Below are positions 45,899-58,611 of a stretch of 64,000 bases of DNA, piece by piece. This stretch comes from Scenedesmus sp. ARA3 (lineage: Eukaryota; Chlorophyta; Chlorophyceae; Sphaeropleales; Scenedesmaceae). The notes beneath the pieces are model-generated. The model did no database searches and was not told where the DNA came from. It worked only from the letters and a program-made list of their open reading frames with translations. The stretch spans positions 180,750 to 244,749 of the forward strand of contig RWJK01001313.1 in assembly GCA_004335835.1 (NCBI GenBank). The letters are read 5' to 3'. Each line of letters begins with the position of its first letter. The stretch's first letter is position 1. Both the position numbers and the translations under genes were made by a program.

Positions 45899-46854
45899 TT
45901 TGCTTCAGATTGCAGATGTGACTGAGCCAGTAGGCTGCAGGGACGCCAGAGTTTGTCTGGTGTAGCTTGGACACCAGGCTGGGTTGATTCCATGGTTGTC
46001 GCTGTGGTTGCTTTGCATGCATGCGGGCTCTGTTCCGTGGTGTTTTTCGCATGCTGCTTGCAGTTTTATGATGCCGCTTGTGGGTCAGTGCGTGCTTGTC
46101 AACAGTGGCTGTGCCATCAAAGGTGCTGCTTGCTGCATGACAGGACCAGTGTCAACACGACAACGTTGGTCGACATGTTGCTGGCGATGATGGTGATGTT
46201 CGTGGGGTTTGTTAGAATTCCTGTACAGCCCACGTTGTGCATGTTTGTGTAGCACATCTACTTGTAACATCATCAGACAACATACATATTGTGATTGTCC
46301 CCGCGAGTGTTTGACTGACTGTCCCTTTTTCAGAGTAGTTGATGATGATGACAATGAGCCACAATGACCATGCAGTTTCAGCTGTTACTGGAGTTGCATC
46401 AGCCAGCCAGTCAGCCTGCTTTGCATCAGCCAGCCAGTCAGCCTGCTTGCATCAGCCAGACAGACGGTAGCCCCCAGTCACATGCAAGTATCCTGAATGT
46501 TACAGGAGGTTAAGGGTTTCTGACCAAGTGCATCTGATAGCTCTAAGTCACAGGCCATGACAGCTGGCCAGCCCCCACCGCTCATGGCGAGCCGCAACCC
46601 TCCCCGTGCGGCGCATGCGCCCGCCTTTACTCCCTACTCCCTTCCTCCAACTTCGCCTCTACCATTTAGACAGAAGAACTACCAAAAAAGCAGACAGGGC
46701 GACTGAACATAGATATGTCCCTACTCCAGAGCATAGGAAAAGGGGAGAGGCGTGTAGCACTGGATATGTCACCTTGTGGCAGTAGACGGCCGCACCGTCT
46801 GCACACGCTTGACAGCGTTGCAACATACTTTCTTTCTCTTTTACCAATTACCAA

Positions 46855-47130
46855 AGTAGGGCCGCAGGCCCACCCACTAAGGAGCCAGACAAGGCTCATG
46901 GGGTCCAGAAAGCACTGAGATGACATCTGTAATCAAGCAAGATCTAATCAAGATCAAGCGCAAACAGCACACACTGTGCTAAGCGGCATCCACTGCAACC
47001 ATCATCAGCACCAGCACTGTGCTAAGCGGCCTCCTGTACCGACAGCAGAGTCATAGGGGCGCAGCAGGCCCACTCACAATCAAAGCCAAAAGAGGCTCAT
47101 CTGGTCCAGCAAATCACTGACAAACCTCAG
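46855..47130. repeat. Degenerate ~190-bp direct repeat pair
   Basis: GGGCCGCAGGCCCACCCAC...GAGGCTCAT-like text near 46860-46965 recurs near 47055-47150 (GCAGGCCCACTCACAATCAA, AGGCTCATCTGGTCCAGCAA, ATCAAGCA-A-ATCT). Between them CACTGTGCTAAGCGGC also occurs twice. Origin unknown. Confidence 0.5.
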
Positions 47131-48992
47131 TAGGCCTAAATCAAGCAGAATCTGACGCACATACCTGCCAACTCACGGCATATCGTGATTTGTAGCTGTA
47201 ACTGTTACTGACTCAGCATAACACTTTTGTAACACCTGAACCCAGAAGCGCAGCCTGCAGGGCCTCAGGCTGACTCCCTTCACAACAGCTGCACAGAATT
47301 GTCCTGCAGGCGTAAACACAAAAGCTGTAACACCTCCATCCCAAACGCACAACTCACAACTCACAACTCACAACTCACGCACAACTCATAGCATGCTGTG
47401 GCTGTAGCAGATCACACTAGGAAACCCACAGTGAAGTCTATCTGTCAGCGCTGTGTGTAGCCTAGCCTGTGTGTAGCCTAGCCCCCCCAAAAGAAGACTG
47501 AGGCACAAGCAAGCCATCACAGCCCAACACCACCAAGAAACAACCGACAGGCAGAGCAAGCACAGCACAGCATAAACAATCCTGCAACAAGCACAAAGCC
47601 ACAGCAACCAGGGACATGCAAATGCAGCACAGCGGTGGTAACAACCCGCACTAAGTTGAGCCAGTAACCAAGCACCACTCAAAACAGCAGAAACTCAAAC
47701 AAACACCCAACAGATCAAATGCAAATCACATACTACAGGCGCAGACTGCGACAATGCCACGTTGAACTGTGTTGTTGATAGCAGCGACCAGCCTGGCAGA
47801 ATCAGCCGCCTCTGGGGTTCGATCTGCATGACGCCAGCAACGCATACATTGTGCTGCAGCCATGGCTGCAGCGGCCATTTCTTGGGCGCATGTGGGCCGA
47901 TGGCGGGCCACATGGCGCCACAACCAGAAAACTACACGGCACCACAACCAGGAAACTACACGGCATTCCACCAATCTAGTGGCGGCTGAAGCACACAGCC
48001 ACCACACAGCAGCCTCCGCATTCAACGACGTGCGTGAAGAACAACGCCATATGTGTTTGACGCTGAGTGCGGTGTGTGTGCGCCATCAGCCGCATCAGTT
48101 CATGACCAAGCACAGATGCATTCTCGTAGCATGATCAGCCAGACGTACGCCAGGCATACGGAGCAAACCAGCATATGCCACAGTACCAATCGGGTAAGCA
48201 TGCCGCAAGAGCCAAGGCACACCCTGTGCGTTGCATACACGACAGCATATGCTAATCAGACGGCACAGCGGGCCGGCTCAACAGACACAGGTGACATGAA
48301 CAGCACGTGCACGTGCAACATTGCCAGAAGGCAACAGGCTCCATGCAGTGCTGGTGCTGGCACATGTGCTGTCGCAGACTGTGGGACATCCGCTTGAGAT
48401 CGTTGCCTGCCGGTGTGCGGTCGCTCTGTTTGCGCACCCTGCCATAAGTCAGCTGCCAAGTTGCACAGCTCGACTGACTGAGCTCAGCACCACACACCAA
48501 GGAGAAGGAGAAGATCACGTCCGGTTGTTGTGAAAATGCAGTTTTAGTCCGCCGCCTTATGCCTGGCGTGCACCCGCTGGTTATCACGTTTGAAGCCTCC
48601 TTCACACTGTCAAGCAACACAAATCCACACATGCAAACCTGGGATCGCATCATGCTGGGCAAGCGGTGCCCACCTGGCTCGCTGCATTCGTCGCTAGCCG
48701 CACAACTCCCTAGGCAAGTCTGACACTCCTGTACAGCAAAGAGTTCACGAATAATGCTCAAGTGCATGTGACACGTCCATTGCATCTCCACAGCAAAAGC
48801 AGAAGCACAAACTGTGCAAACAATCACCATCGGTCCTGTGACAGCTCTCAACCGCAGCATGAACGACTGCTCATCACATACCAGACGCGAGCAGGCCGGT
48901 AGACTGATGCACACAGGTGGTTCAAACACTCAGCTTCCCGCTCAAAACCTGGTGCACGGCAGCTGCTGAGTATCAATCGAGCCCCTCCAACT

Positions 48993-49149
48993 TCAGGCTT
49001 CCCACCAGCAGAGCTCCTTACGCTGGCGCGCAATAACTGCGCTGCGCAACGCTGTGTGCTGCTCGATGTTAGCGTCAATGCGCGCTTGCACGTGGGCAGG
49101 CAGTGGCGTTACATCGCCGGGAGGCAGCGCCTCCAGCGCTGCAATGCAT

Positions 49150-49199
<50 letters not shown>

Positions 49200-50348
49200 G
49201 AGAGACGGCATGTTATGCGTTGGGGGCGGTGGTGCCGTGCTGTCATCATTGAGCAGCGGGGTGGGAGCTGCCTCCGACTTGCACAGCCCGGCATGTGGTT
49301 GCTGGCTGCCTTGCGCGCAGGCGCGATGCTGATTGCAAGCGCGGGCAGAAGCTTTGTTTTGATCTTGCAGTTCAATCAAGATTCAGGTAGGGCTGCAGTT
49401 CCCAGACATGCACAAAGCGACAGTGCAGCAAGCACAGCGCAGCCAAGCACAACATACACTGCAAGGAGCGGCTCGCGCATTGTTCATGTGCTGTTATGTG
49501 CAGTTGTTACGGACAGTGCTGCTCCTGGTTGCATTGAGCAGGACGCACCTTCTGCCATTGCAGCGGGCTCTGGCATGTAGGGGTAGCTTGCAACCCACAT
49601 CACGGCGTGCTGGTATGGTGTCAGCACATTGCAACAGAAGGTGTTCACCTGCGCATGCCATGGCGGCAATGAAACACATGTGTGACAACGCCACTTGGCC
49701 ATAACAGGCGCCAAGAGACACGTGATCATAGCGTTCCAGGGCAAGCGTCCTGCGCATGTGTAATACTGCACGGTGAACAGTATTAAACGGCTGAAGGCAC
49801 TTTTGTGCTGCGCAAGCAGATGTTGGTACTGATCAGCAGCAACCGGCTGCCGACAGCTGCTGCAAGCTCACCAAATACAGGTTGGTGAAGGAAGAGCTCC
49901 AATGCCGCTGCAGCCTGGCGTCAAGCTGCTGCATCGAATCGCTGTTGTGCTGCTCGTCTGCAGCAGCAGCTGCTATGTGCGCTGCGCCCTGCTGCTGCCC
50001 ACTGCTGCCATCCACAGATATGCCAGGGCCGCTGCTGCTGGGTCCACCGCTCGTCCTGCCCGCGCCAGTGTTGCTGTTGGGAGCCTTGCCGCTGCTGCCG
50101 GCCGCTGCTGCTGGCACTGCGGCCGTCGTTGCCGCCGTTGCTCGACTGCTGTGTGTGCTTGCTGCGGCGCTGCTAAAGCCCGCTGCTGCTGCTGCTGCTG
50201 CTGCAGGTGGCGGCGGCTCAGCGCTTGCCGGCGCTGCTGCAGCTGTTGTTTGTTCACCGTGCTTGGCGTATGTTTCGGCAACAGCGGACAGGCTGAACTC
50301 CTTGGTGCGCTGCACCAGATCCAGGCCTGCTGCCGTGGAAGCCCTGCA

Positions 50349-50389
<41 letters not shown>

Positions 50390-52664
50390 GCATCACACAC
50401 CACTCAAGTTGCACATGGCTCGCTCGCAGCGCCTCACACCATCACACACACGGCCAACTATTGTAGCCGTGACACTGAGCATCCACTGTCACCAGCCAAG
50501 CAGTGTTGGAACCCTCTGCAGCAGCACTCTCACCATGGCATTAAATCACAGGTGGCACAACTAGACAGCCAGCTGCTACTACTGTTCCGCCAATCAAGCA
50601 GCCTCACAACCAAGCGACTGCTAGAATCTTCACACCGTGAAGCTCACACCGTGAACCTCACACCGTGAACCTCACACCATGAACCCCACACAGTGAACCT
50701 CACAGCGTGAGCCTCACACCGTGTACCTCACACCGTGAACCTCACACCGTGAACCTCACACCGTGAACTTCACACCGTGAACTTCACACCGTGAACTTCA
50801 CACTGTGAACCTCACACCGTGAACCTCACACCGTGAACCTCACCGGTTGAGGAGCCTGAACTCCCGCAGTGCCATTTTGAAGTGCAGCACCTGCGCAGGG
50901 CTGAGGTGAAGCCTGTCCACAACACACCGCCAGAAGTGAGCGCTCGGCCGCTCAAACTGCATGGTCTCCCAGTTCATACAGCCTGCAGCGGCAGCAGCAG
51001 CAGCAGCAGCAGCAGCACCATCACCAGCAGCAGCAGCGGCAAGCATGGTCGCACGGTTTGCAGCCATCGGACAAGGTAACCTCAGCCATACAAAACTGTT
51101 GTAGCTTACTGCAACACTGTTCGTCTGTAACTGCTGAAGCCGCACGCTGCAGCATGACGCAACTTGCCCGCGTCTGCCAGTGACATCAAAGACACTTTTT
51201 GAACCCCATGCGCATCAGCGTGGCGATTACTCCAGCATGTGTGCGGTGCGAAGTGCGTCAACGCCGCTAGCTTGCACGCACGTGCTTCAGTTGTGTCAGC
51301 AACGCCCTCGCACCTGCTGCCAGCAGCGCGATGGAGTGGTGCAGCAGCGCTGCCTGAGTCTGGGTGCCCTGCCGGCACAGTGCCTCAACCAGCAAACGCA
51401 TCGGGTCTTGCTCCCAGGGCAAGTTCACGTCACCCTCAGATGACAGCGCGGCTGCTGCAGCTACTGCTGTTGCACAGCTCGCAGCGCCTGCTGAGCCAGT
51501 CACGCTCGAGCAGGGCAGCTGCTGCTGGGACCCAGGCTTGCAGGAAGCCGTCTGACGCAGCAGTTCACCTGTCAGGGCTGTTGGGTTGACGCCCGCTGCT
51601 GCTGCAGCCGCTGCTGAGATGCCAGGTGCTGGCTGGCCGAATGCCGCTGCGTCTGTTTGTGCAGCGAGGCATGCCGCCACTGCTGCTGCTGCCTCGAACG
51701 CCACTGGGTCGTCCCGGTACAGCTGTGGCGGCCTGTGGACAAACTCCAGCAGCACGGCAAGCTCGCGGAAGTGGAAGCGGCATAGGCGCACCCTGCAGCA
51801 GTTGCAGCGTGGCAGGGCGCGCGCGTCAGTGTAACGGTCGAGTGACAGAGGTGAAGCGCGGGCTGCCATGGCGGCGCTGTTGGGAGGTGGGTGGTGGGTG
51901 CAGCTGCTGCTGCCAACGTCTTTGGGATAAGATCATGGCAGGCAGGAAGGCCGGCAGAGACATGGCAGCCCTGCTTGTTGATCATTTCCTGCAGAGCGCT
52001 GCCCGCGCCTGCGCAGCACAGCGTGTATGCGGCACAGCACAGAACCCCTGGGGGTTGCTTGGCCTTACCAGTCCTCTGTTGTCATGGAGAGCACCTGCTG
52101 CAGCAGCTGCGGCGTAGCAGCATCCACCAGCCTCAAACAGCCGTGCAGGCTGTACTGGTTCTGGTGCGGCAGCTGCGCTTCATCTGCTGCTGAGGGCGGC
52201 TCCAGCAGGTCCTGCTGCAGCTGGCCGGGGTCCATGCCATACAGCCAGGACCAATGCTTCTGCAGCTGCTCCTGAACACATGCCTGTGAGGATATAAGGT
52301 CACACAGGACGTTTGCTCGTTCCTGGATGATTTGGCGCTCATCTAGCGCTTCCTGCACAACAGTAGCAGAAGCAGCTTGTGAGCAAGTTGAGCAGCAGCG
52401 AACCACGTCTGCTCAGTTGCTGCGGCTGCTACATTGCCCGCAGCAATCCAACGGAATCGTGCAAAACTGATCACATCGTTCAACTGAACCGCACAAGACG
52501 CTGCAGCGCATGTAAGAACGCCAACTATGCGTCCGTTCTCGCACCTGAAGCTGAGCTCGAGCCTGATCCAGCTTGTGCAGCTCTTTGTCGAGCGCTTCTT
52601 TGTAAGCACATTTCCTTTTTATAAGGGGACGACACGGGCCTATCTTTGCTCGAGAAGACGACAT
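48993..52664 (-). CDS. Unrecognised protein with N-terminal coiled coil and Ala-rich linkers (possible bZIP-like factor)
   Basis: No family recognised with confidence. Exons joined in phase: 52664-52545, 52352-52069, 51876-51314, 50982-50844, 50343-49872, and a last exon ending at TAG/TGA 48993 whose acceptor is not resolved (about 49290-49370). The N-terminus is basic (SRAKIGPCRPLIKRK), followed by a heptad-like helix (ALDKELHKLDQARAQLQ then EALDERQIIQERANVLCDLI), suggesting a zipper. A helical block follows (HWSWLYGMDPGQLQQDLLEP), then CCRVRLCRFHFRELAVLLEF, NWETMQFERPSAHFWRCVVD, LSPAQVLHFKMALREFRLL, long Ala/Ser linkers, and HVQARIDANIEQHTALRSAV near the end. Algal bZIP proteins can look like this, but the NxxSAxxSR basic signature is absent, so a DNA-binding role is only a possibility. 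Confidence 0.55.
50352..50390 (-). repeat. (CAG/CTG)n tract next to exon 5 acceptor of the coiled-coil gene
   Basis: About 12 triplets, sense (CTG)n ending GCCTGCAG at the exon starting 50343; a similar tract at 50990-51015 precedes exon 4. Confidence 0.85.
50622..50843 (-). repeat. Minisatellite (~14-bp unit) growing out of a splice donor
   Basis: About fifteen copies of CTCACACCGTGAAC with small variants (CTTCACACC, CCCACACAG). On the minus strand the array begins exactly at the donor of the exon ending 50844 (CAACCG|GTGAGG), and each unit again contains GTGAGG or GTGAAG. It fills the first half of the intron. Confidence 0.9.
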
Positions 52665-54615
52665 GAGATTCAGCTCTCGAGCGCTCGATTTCCCTCATTA
52701 ATATGCATCTAAAGGGCAGGCTTGCGTGTTGCCAAATCCCCCTAGTTATGACACCCAGCCGTTTTGAGGAACCACTTCTGGCCGCTGCACAGAGTTTGCT
52801 GTGGTACAAAAGCCACAGATAATTTGCTGTCAGATGACATGCTCACCGCTCTCCAGCCGCGCTCCAACAGATGATGATTTAATGCAACCGTTGATCTATA
52901 CGAAGTTTGATTTATTCATGCAAGGGTCTCGGGCGTCACTATAAACCTAGTCACCGGATGACTGTCACCCGAACAACACCCTTACCATGGTGCGCGTGTC
53001 CACTATGGCAAATTAAGGAGTCTTTCACTCCGTATCCCGGAAGATTGTTTCCTTGCTTGTGTGCGATGCGCGCGCTATTTCACATGCACGCATGATGCAA
53101 AGTGCTGAGCTGCTGTCACAGTTGTTGCGCTGCTGTCCGGCCACCCTCCCACCCCTCCCAGCCGCTACGAGGCACTTCACTACCTTAAATTGCAGTGAGA
53201 AGTATAATTTCGTGACGTGCTACGGGATATCACCTGCCCTTAACCTATGGCAAAGTCAAAACCCCACGACCAAGAACACCAGAAGCCATTGAAAGCCTGG
53301 TGATTAGGCAGAACTTGGCTTCGTAAATTGCACATTTGCCGAACCAAATTGCTGCATAAATTACGGGGCGGTCATTCCGCCCTGATTCGACGTATTATGA
53401 GACTGCCACCGCTCCACGACGCTCTGCAATGCCTGCGCCTCGCGCGCTCAAAGGTCAGCTATAAAGGTACACCAAGCCATTTAATGCGATGTGCCCTCGC
53501 GTGCCGTCATAGCTAAAGTAGGTTCACAGTAATTCGAGTCGGAAGAGGCGGTGTAACACGAAAAATAACGCTGGCCGGAAGGCCACAGTCTCCGTCCTCA
53601 TTCTATTCGTCCGGGTAAAGGCCCATCCACAACCCATCCACAACACGTTCACAACAGGTCATTCATAGTGCCATTCACAGCGGACTACGGCCATTCACAG
53701 GCCATCCACATCCTACATACCCGGTATGATGGGCCATTTACAGCCATCATGGCCTGTACACATAGCTGCTGTGTCAGCCACAGATGTGTCAGCCACAGAT
53801 GACACAGATGTTACACTTGCCTTGGGTGTTGGCACGCTGACTTCCCTCTCAGAGGGAGCTTAGTAAGCACTACCGTACGGTAGCATCTTGACCGCCGTGC
53901 GGGTGTGCCACACCCCACTGACTGGGCCAGAGTCGAGGCTGCGCTAGTAACGTTCCCAAACCCACACCCTACTAAAGGTGACCGCAGTGTGCCACACTGT
54001 GACAGGTGTCCACAACACCTGTGACAGGTGGTCACCAGCATGGCAGTGACGGGCAGCAGGTTTGCCCAGCGGTGACATAAGCCAGAGCAAAGTTCATCAA
54101 TTGGTACTTTGCACTGTTTGTAGCTGAAAATACATAACCAGTGACCGTGTTGACATGCTCTCTGGCAGCATGTCTGAGTACGGCACCTTTCCCGCCCCTG
54201 CATGCAACTATGTGAACCTTGTGCCCATACGGCTGCAAGGTAAAATCAATCCATCATTCATCAATAGGATCTAGCACAGAAATTACTCCTTGAAATTGAA
54301 GATCGGTCCGTGAGCAACACCCTGCTGGTCGAGTAGCTACAACATACCCCGCATCTACCGGGCGTGGTCGCAACGTTTGGTACCCTGAGCGTTCCAGCAG
54401 TGATAGTAGTACCCAGGACACGGGTCAGCGGAGCCACGTCCGAGAAAGATGTGCTCGCAACCAGGCTGTAGCACCGCACTGAATCGAGCATAATACTTAG
54501 GATTCTTACGATTATCTGATTGAATGCACGGTTCAGTTCGGAGCTCAATCACCAAGGATCAAGCATGCATCCCTAGGGCCTGCTGACAGCATACAGAGAA
54601 GCCACAGTCCCAGCC
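52665..54615. promoter_or_regulatory. Divergent spacer between coiled-coil gene (-) and armadillo gene (+)
   Basis: 1.95 kb, mostly unique sequence. It contains CCATTCACAG/CCATCCACA repeats (53615-53715), a duplicated TGTCAGCCACAGATG (53772-53800) and the inverted repeat at 54002-54030. Open frames (54261-54548 minus and others) show no recognisable domain. Both promoters should lie here. Confidence 0.4.
54002..54030. promoter_or_regulatory. Nested palindromes ACAGGTGT/ACACCTGT and CACCTGT/ACAGGTG
   Basis: 54002-54009 and 54015-54022 are perfect inverted copies with a 5-base loop. 54016-54022 and 54024-54030 form a second perfect inverted repeat with a single-base centre. CACCTG is an E-box core. 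Function as a protein-binding site is inference only. Confidence 0.4.
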
Positions 54616-57600
54616 ATGGGGATCAACAGCCATCCCGTGCCAGGTACGCATGGCACATGCTTTGCTACAGCAACCAAACACAAGTGTTGTCACAGCACTG
54701 GCAATCAGCGCGCTGCCTCACTGGTTACATCAGCTTGTTGGTGCATACAGCTCAACACTCAACCCCCTGCTGCCCTGCGCATCTACAGCAGACATGCAGC
54801 AACGCTGCCTCACCTCATGTGTCAATCCTGCACTGCAGCCGCGCGATCCAAGTCCCTCAAAACCCCTAGGGGCCTGCAGCATCTGCTGGATGCCTCAAAC
54901 GCGCCACCCACTCCTCCAAAACAGGCTCCTGCAGCCTCACCCAGCGTAGCAGCAGCTGCTGCTGCTGTCCTGCTGACCACCCCGCAGCCCGCAGCCAGGC
55001 CACAAAGCAAGCTGCAGATTCCAGACATAGATGAAGCGCAGATCAACAGCCTCCTGCAGGACCTGAGTGATGATTTGAACACACAACAGCAGCAGCATGC
55101 AGCCAGAGAGCTTGGGAACCTTGCCATGCAAGGCCCACAGCACCAGCAAGCCATCGCAGCAGCAGGAGCAGTGCAGCTGCTGCTGGCGCAGGTAGTAAAC
55201 AGCAGCAGCAGCCAGCTGCAGGGCCATGCAGCACTTGCGCTGGGCAAGCTTGCGCTGCACAACCCTGCCACGCAGCAGGCAGCAACTGCAGGCGGCGCAG
55301 TACCATCCATGGTATCGCTGCTTGCACACAGCACCAGCCAAGAGGTTCGGGGCTGTGCAGCATTAGCATTAGCGAGTCTTGCCTGGCACAACGCAGCAGC
55401 ATCAGCAGCGATTGCAACTGCCGGCGGCATCGAGCATCTTAACAGCTTGCTGGCGACCGCCACATCAGCAGAGGTGGTTGGGCATGCAGCACAGGCGCTT
55501 GGAAACTTAGCTGCTACAGAAGGACCTGCAGTGGTTGCAGCAGGCGGAGTGCACTGCCTGGTGCAGCTGATGGCAGGAGGCGGCAGCTGCAGCGGCGTTG
55601 CGGCCAGGCAGAAAGCCGCGCAGGCGCTGTGCAGGCTGGCTGCCACAGAAGAGGCGAGCATACACGCGGCCATTATCGCAGCAGGTGGGCGATTAGTGGC
55701 ATGCAGCAGTCTTCAGGTGCACAGGCTGTTGAATGAAGGCTGCCGCAGTCTATTTTTGTGCTGGGTTGAATGAGTGCCCGATGCTCAGTACAGCGTACAG
55801 CACGTACAGTATTGTGAACGCACCAGCAGCGTGCAGCGCAACTCTGAGTCAGCGGATGCATCAGCCCTCGGCAGCAGCTGCAGTGACTCCTGCTGCTCCT
55901 GCAACTGTGTTGAACTACTGTGAAATGTCGCCAGCTTGCACTCATCGGACTGCAGTGATATCCTGATGCGCCATTGCGCTGTCGCTGGCATGCAAGTGAT
56001 GGCTGTCATTGTGTGTGCTGTGCTTGCTTGCAGGTGCTGTGACACCACTTGTGAAGATACTGGCAGCGGAACACAGCAGCGCGGATGCGGATGCAGATGC
56101 GAGCGACGACGAGAGCACCAGCAGCGCAGGGGACGATGCCGAAGCTGCAGCAGAGACCAGCACCATCTTGCAGGAGAGTGCTGCAGCCCTGCTGGAGCGG
56201 TTGGTGCAGTGCACGAGCAGCAATGCTGCAGCAGTGCTGGCTGCAGGCGGCATTCCCTGCTTGCCCTTACTACTGAGCAGCTACAGCGGCCGGGTGCGAA
56301 AGCATGCTGCGCTCGCAACAGCGCAGCTTGCATCACAGCAGCCGGCTGCAGCAGCAGACGTAGCAAGGTCAGGCGCGATCCCGCCGCTGCTGCAACTCCT
56401 GCACGAGGCAGAAGCTTCCATGCAAGAGGCGGGTGCGGCAGCTGTCGGCAGCTTAGCCAGCTGCAGCTGCGAAGTGGCAGTGCTGGCTGCACTAACAGAT
56501 GCTGGAGCGATCTCTACATTGGTATCTTTGCTGCGGAATGGTTGCGGTCTGCACAGGGCCAGCAGCATTGGCAGCGGTTGGAGCAGCAGCATCAGCATGA
56601 GCCATGCCAATAGTGCCGGCAGCGGCCTTGCGCGCAACAGCAGCGCCAGCAGCAGCAGCGCAGTTGCGGCACTACAAAACGCACCTAGCAGCACAAGCAA
56701 CAGCAGCAGCTTGGTAGCGCAGGATTGGGCGGCTTATGCACTGGCTCAGATGGCAAAAGGCGGTCCTCGCATGCAGTCAAACATATATGCAGCAGGAGCG
56801 CTAGAGCCGCTTGTTCGGCTGTTGGAGCTGCCCAGCGTGCAGCTGACTGCTGCTAACGCGCTAGGCAACTTGTGCGCGAACAACACATACATCCAGAAGG
56901 CAATCCTGTTTGCAGGAGCAGTGCCGCCGCTGCTGGCTATGCTGGGGCTGCAGCAGCCGCCAGAGGTGCAGCTATGTGCTGCAGCAGCAATCGGCAACTT
57001 GGCTGCTAAGAATGCAGGTGTGAGATCTGAGCTTGCAGCAGCTGGTGTAGCTGAGCTGGTGGCATTACTCGCCAGCAGCAACAGCAGCAGCAGTGAGAGC
57101 AGCAGGTTGCTGCTGGATACGAAGGAGTGGGCTGCATATGGTCTGTCACATGTCTGCAAGGGCCTACCAGATGTGCAGCTTGCTGCAGCAGAGGCGGGTG
57201 CAGTAGTGCCGCTGCTGCAGCTGCTAGGCCCTGGCAGCAGCCCTGAAGCACGGCAGACAGCGTGCTGCGCACTGGCCAATCTAGCAGCAGATATGCCAGC
57301 ACTGCAAGCTGAAATCGCAGAAGACGGAGGCATCCCTGCACTTGTGCAGCTGCTAGGGACAGCACACAGCCCTCTAGTGCACAGCAGCGCAGCAGCAGCT
57401 CTTTGGGAGCTTGTACGGCACAACCCGGTGAACAGCATCGCAGCTGCAGCAGCGGGCGGCATTGCGCCGCTAGCGCGTGTGCTGCAAGCTTGTGGCGATG
57501 CTGCTGTGTTGCTCAATGTGCAGCAATGGGCTGTACATGTGCTTCAGCACCTGTCAGCGCAAGGTGATGCTGCAAAGGAGGTGCAGCTTGAGCTGCAGCA

Positions 57601-58578
57601 TCTTGAGCCGCTGCAGCAGCTGGCTTCTGGCGGCAATGTGGGTGAGTCCTGCAGCGCGGAACCACAATCGGCTGTCCAGCAGCTGCAGCAGCAGCAGGAG
57701 GAGGAGGGGTTGGCTGAGGTTACAGCAGCAGCTGGCTTGAGTGATGCCGCCTGCTGGGCGGAAGCCAGGGGCCCTACAGCAGCAGCAGCAGCAACAGGGA
57801 GTGTTGCAGGCAGGGCTGTTCCTAAGGGCTCTGTGATGCAGTCTGTTGCCGCATGGCAGCAGCTGGCAGCAGGCCACGCTGCTCAACAGCAGCCGCAGCT
57901 GCAACGCAAGCCACCAGTGCGGCTGACAGACACAGCAGCAGCAGCAGCAGCAGCAACGGCAGCAGCAGCAGCCAGGGCGGTGGCATTGCCGCCAGACAGG
58001 CAGCGGGCAGTGGCGAGTCATGCAGCGCGCTTGCAGCTGCATTCGCACCAGCTGGCTATGGATGAGATCACGCCGGCTTCTGATGATGACAATGGCGATG
58101 ACACAGGTCGCGTTAGTGACAGATCTTATAACAGCTGGGATGCACCAGCTGGCGCCTCGCAGGCAGGTGAAGATGAAAAGCCATCCGGCGTGGCCCCTCC
58201 TCAGTGCCAGTTTGATGTTGCTGATGATGATGTGGCATGGGGTGCTACTGATCAAACTGCACCTGCAAGCTCAAATGAAGCACAGGCTGCACTCAAAGCA
58301 TCACCACACGCAGACCGCCCACCGGCAGCAGCAGCAGCAGCGCAGCAGAAGGAGCCGCATGGCAGCAGCCGAATGCGTGCACTTGCAGCGTCCTGGCTAC
58401 ATAAGCGTGCTGGGCGGCACAGCCCTAACATGCTCAAGCTTGCTGCTGGTGAGGCTACAGCTGACTCAGAAGAAGCTTCGGATGATGGCAGCCGCAGGGG
58501 TACCAGCGCAGGAAGAAGCAGCTGGTTTGGCAGCAGCAGTAGCAGCCACAAAGAAACGGCTGGGGAGATTGCGGTTCC

Positions 58579-58611
<33 letters not shown>

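Larger units (their letters stand above)
45593..48992. other. Convergent intergenic region, SR gene to coiled-coil gene; repeats but no supported gene
   Basis: Contains the 148-bp tandem repeat, a CAGCCAGCCAGTCAGCCTGC repeat (46393-46465), a degenerate ~190-bp repeat pair (46860-47130) and an ACAACTCAC microrepeat (about 47343-47385). The 225-codon minus frame at 48252-48929 has no family match that I recognise and is crossed by open frames on the other strand. No transposase or tRNA was seen. Confidence 0.4.

Noticed and set aside
47805..47830. tRNA T-arm-like GGTTCGATC
   Set aside because: No acceptor stem or anticodon arm can be drawn around it.
48252..48929. 225-codon minus-strand ORF as a gene
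   Set aside because: No recognisable domain, no splice-supported neighbours, overlapped by open frames on the other strand.
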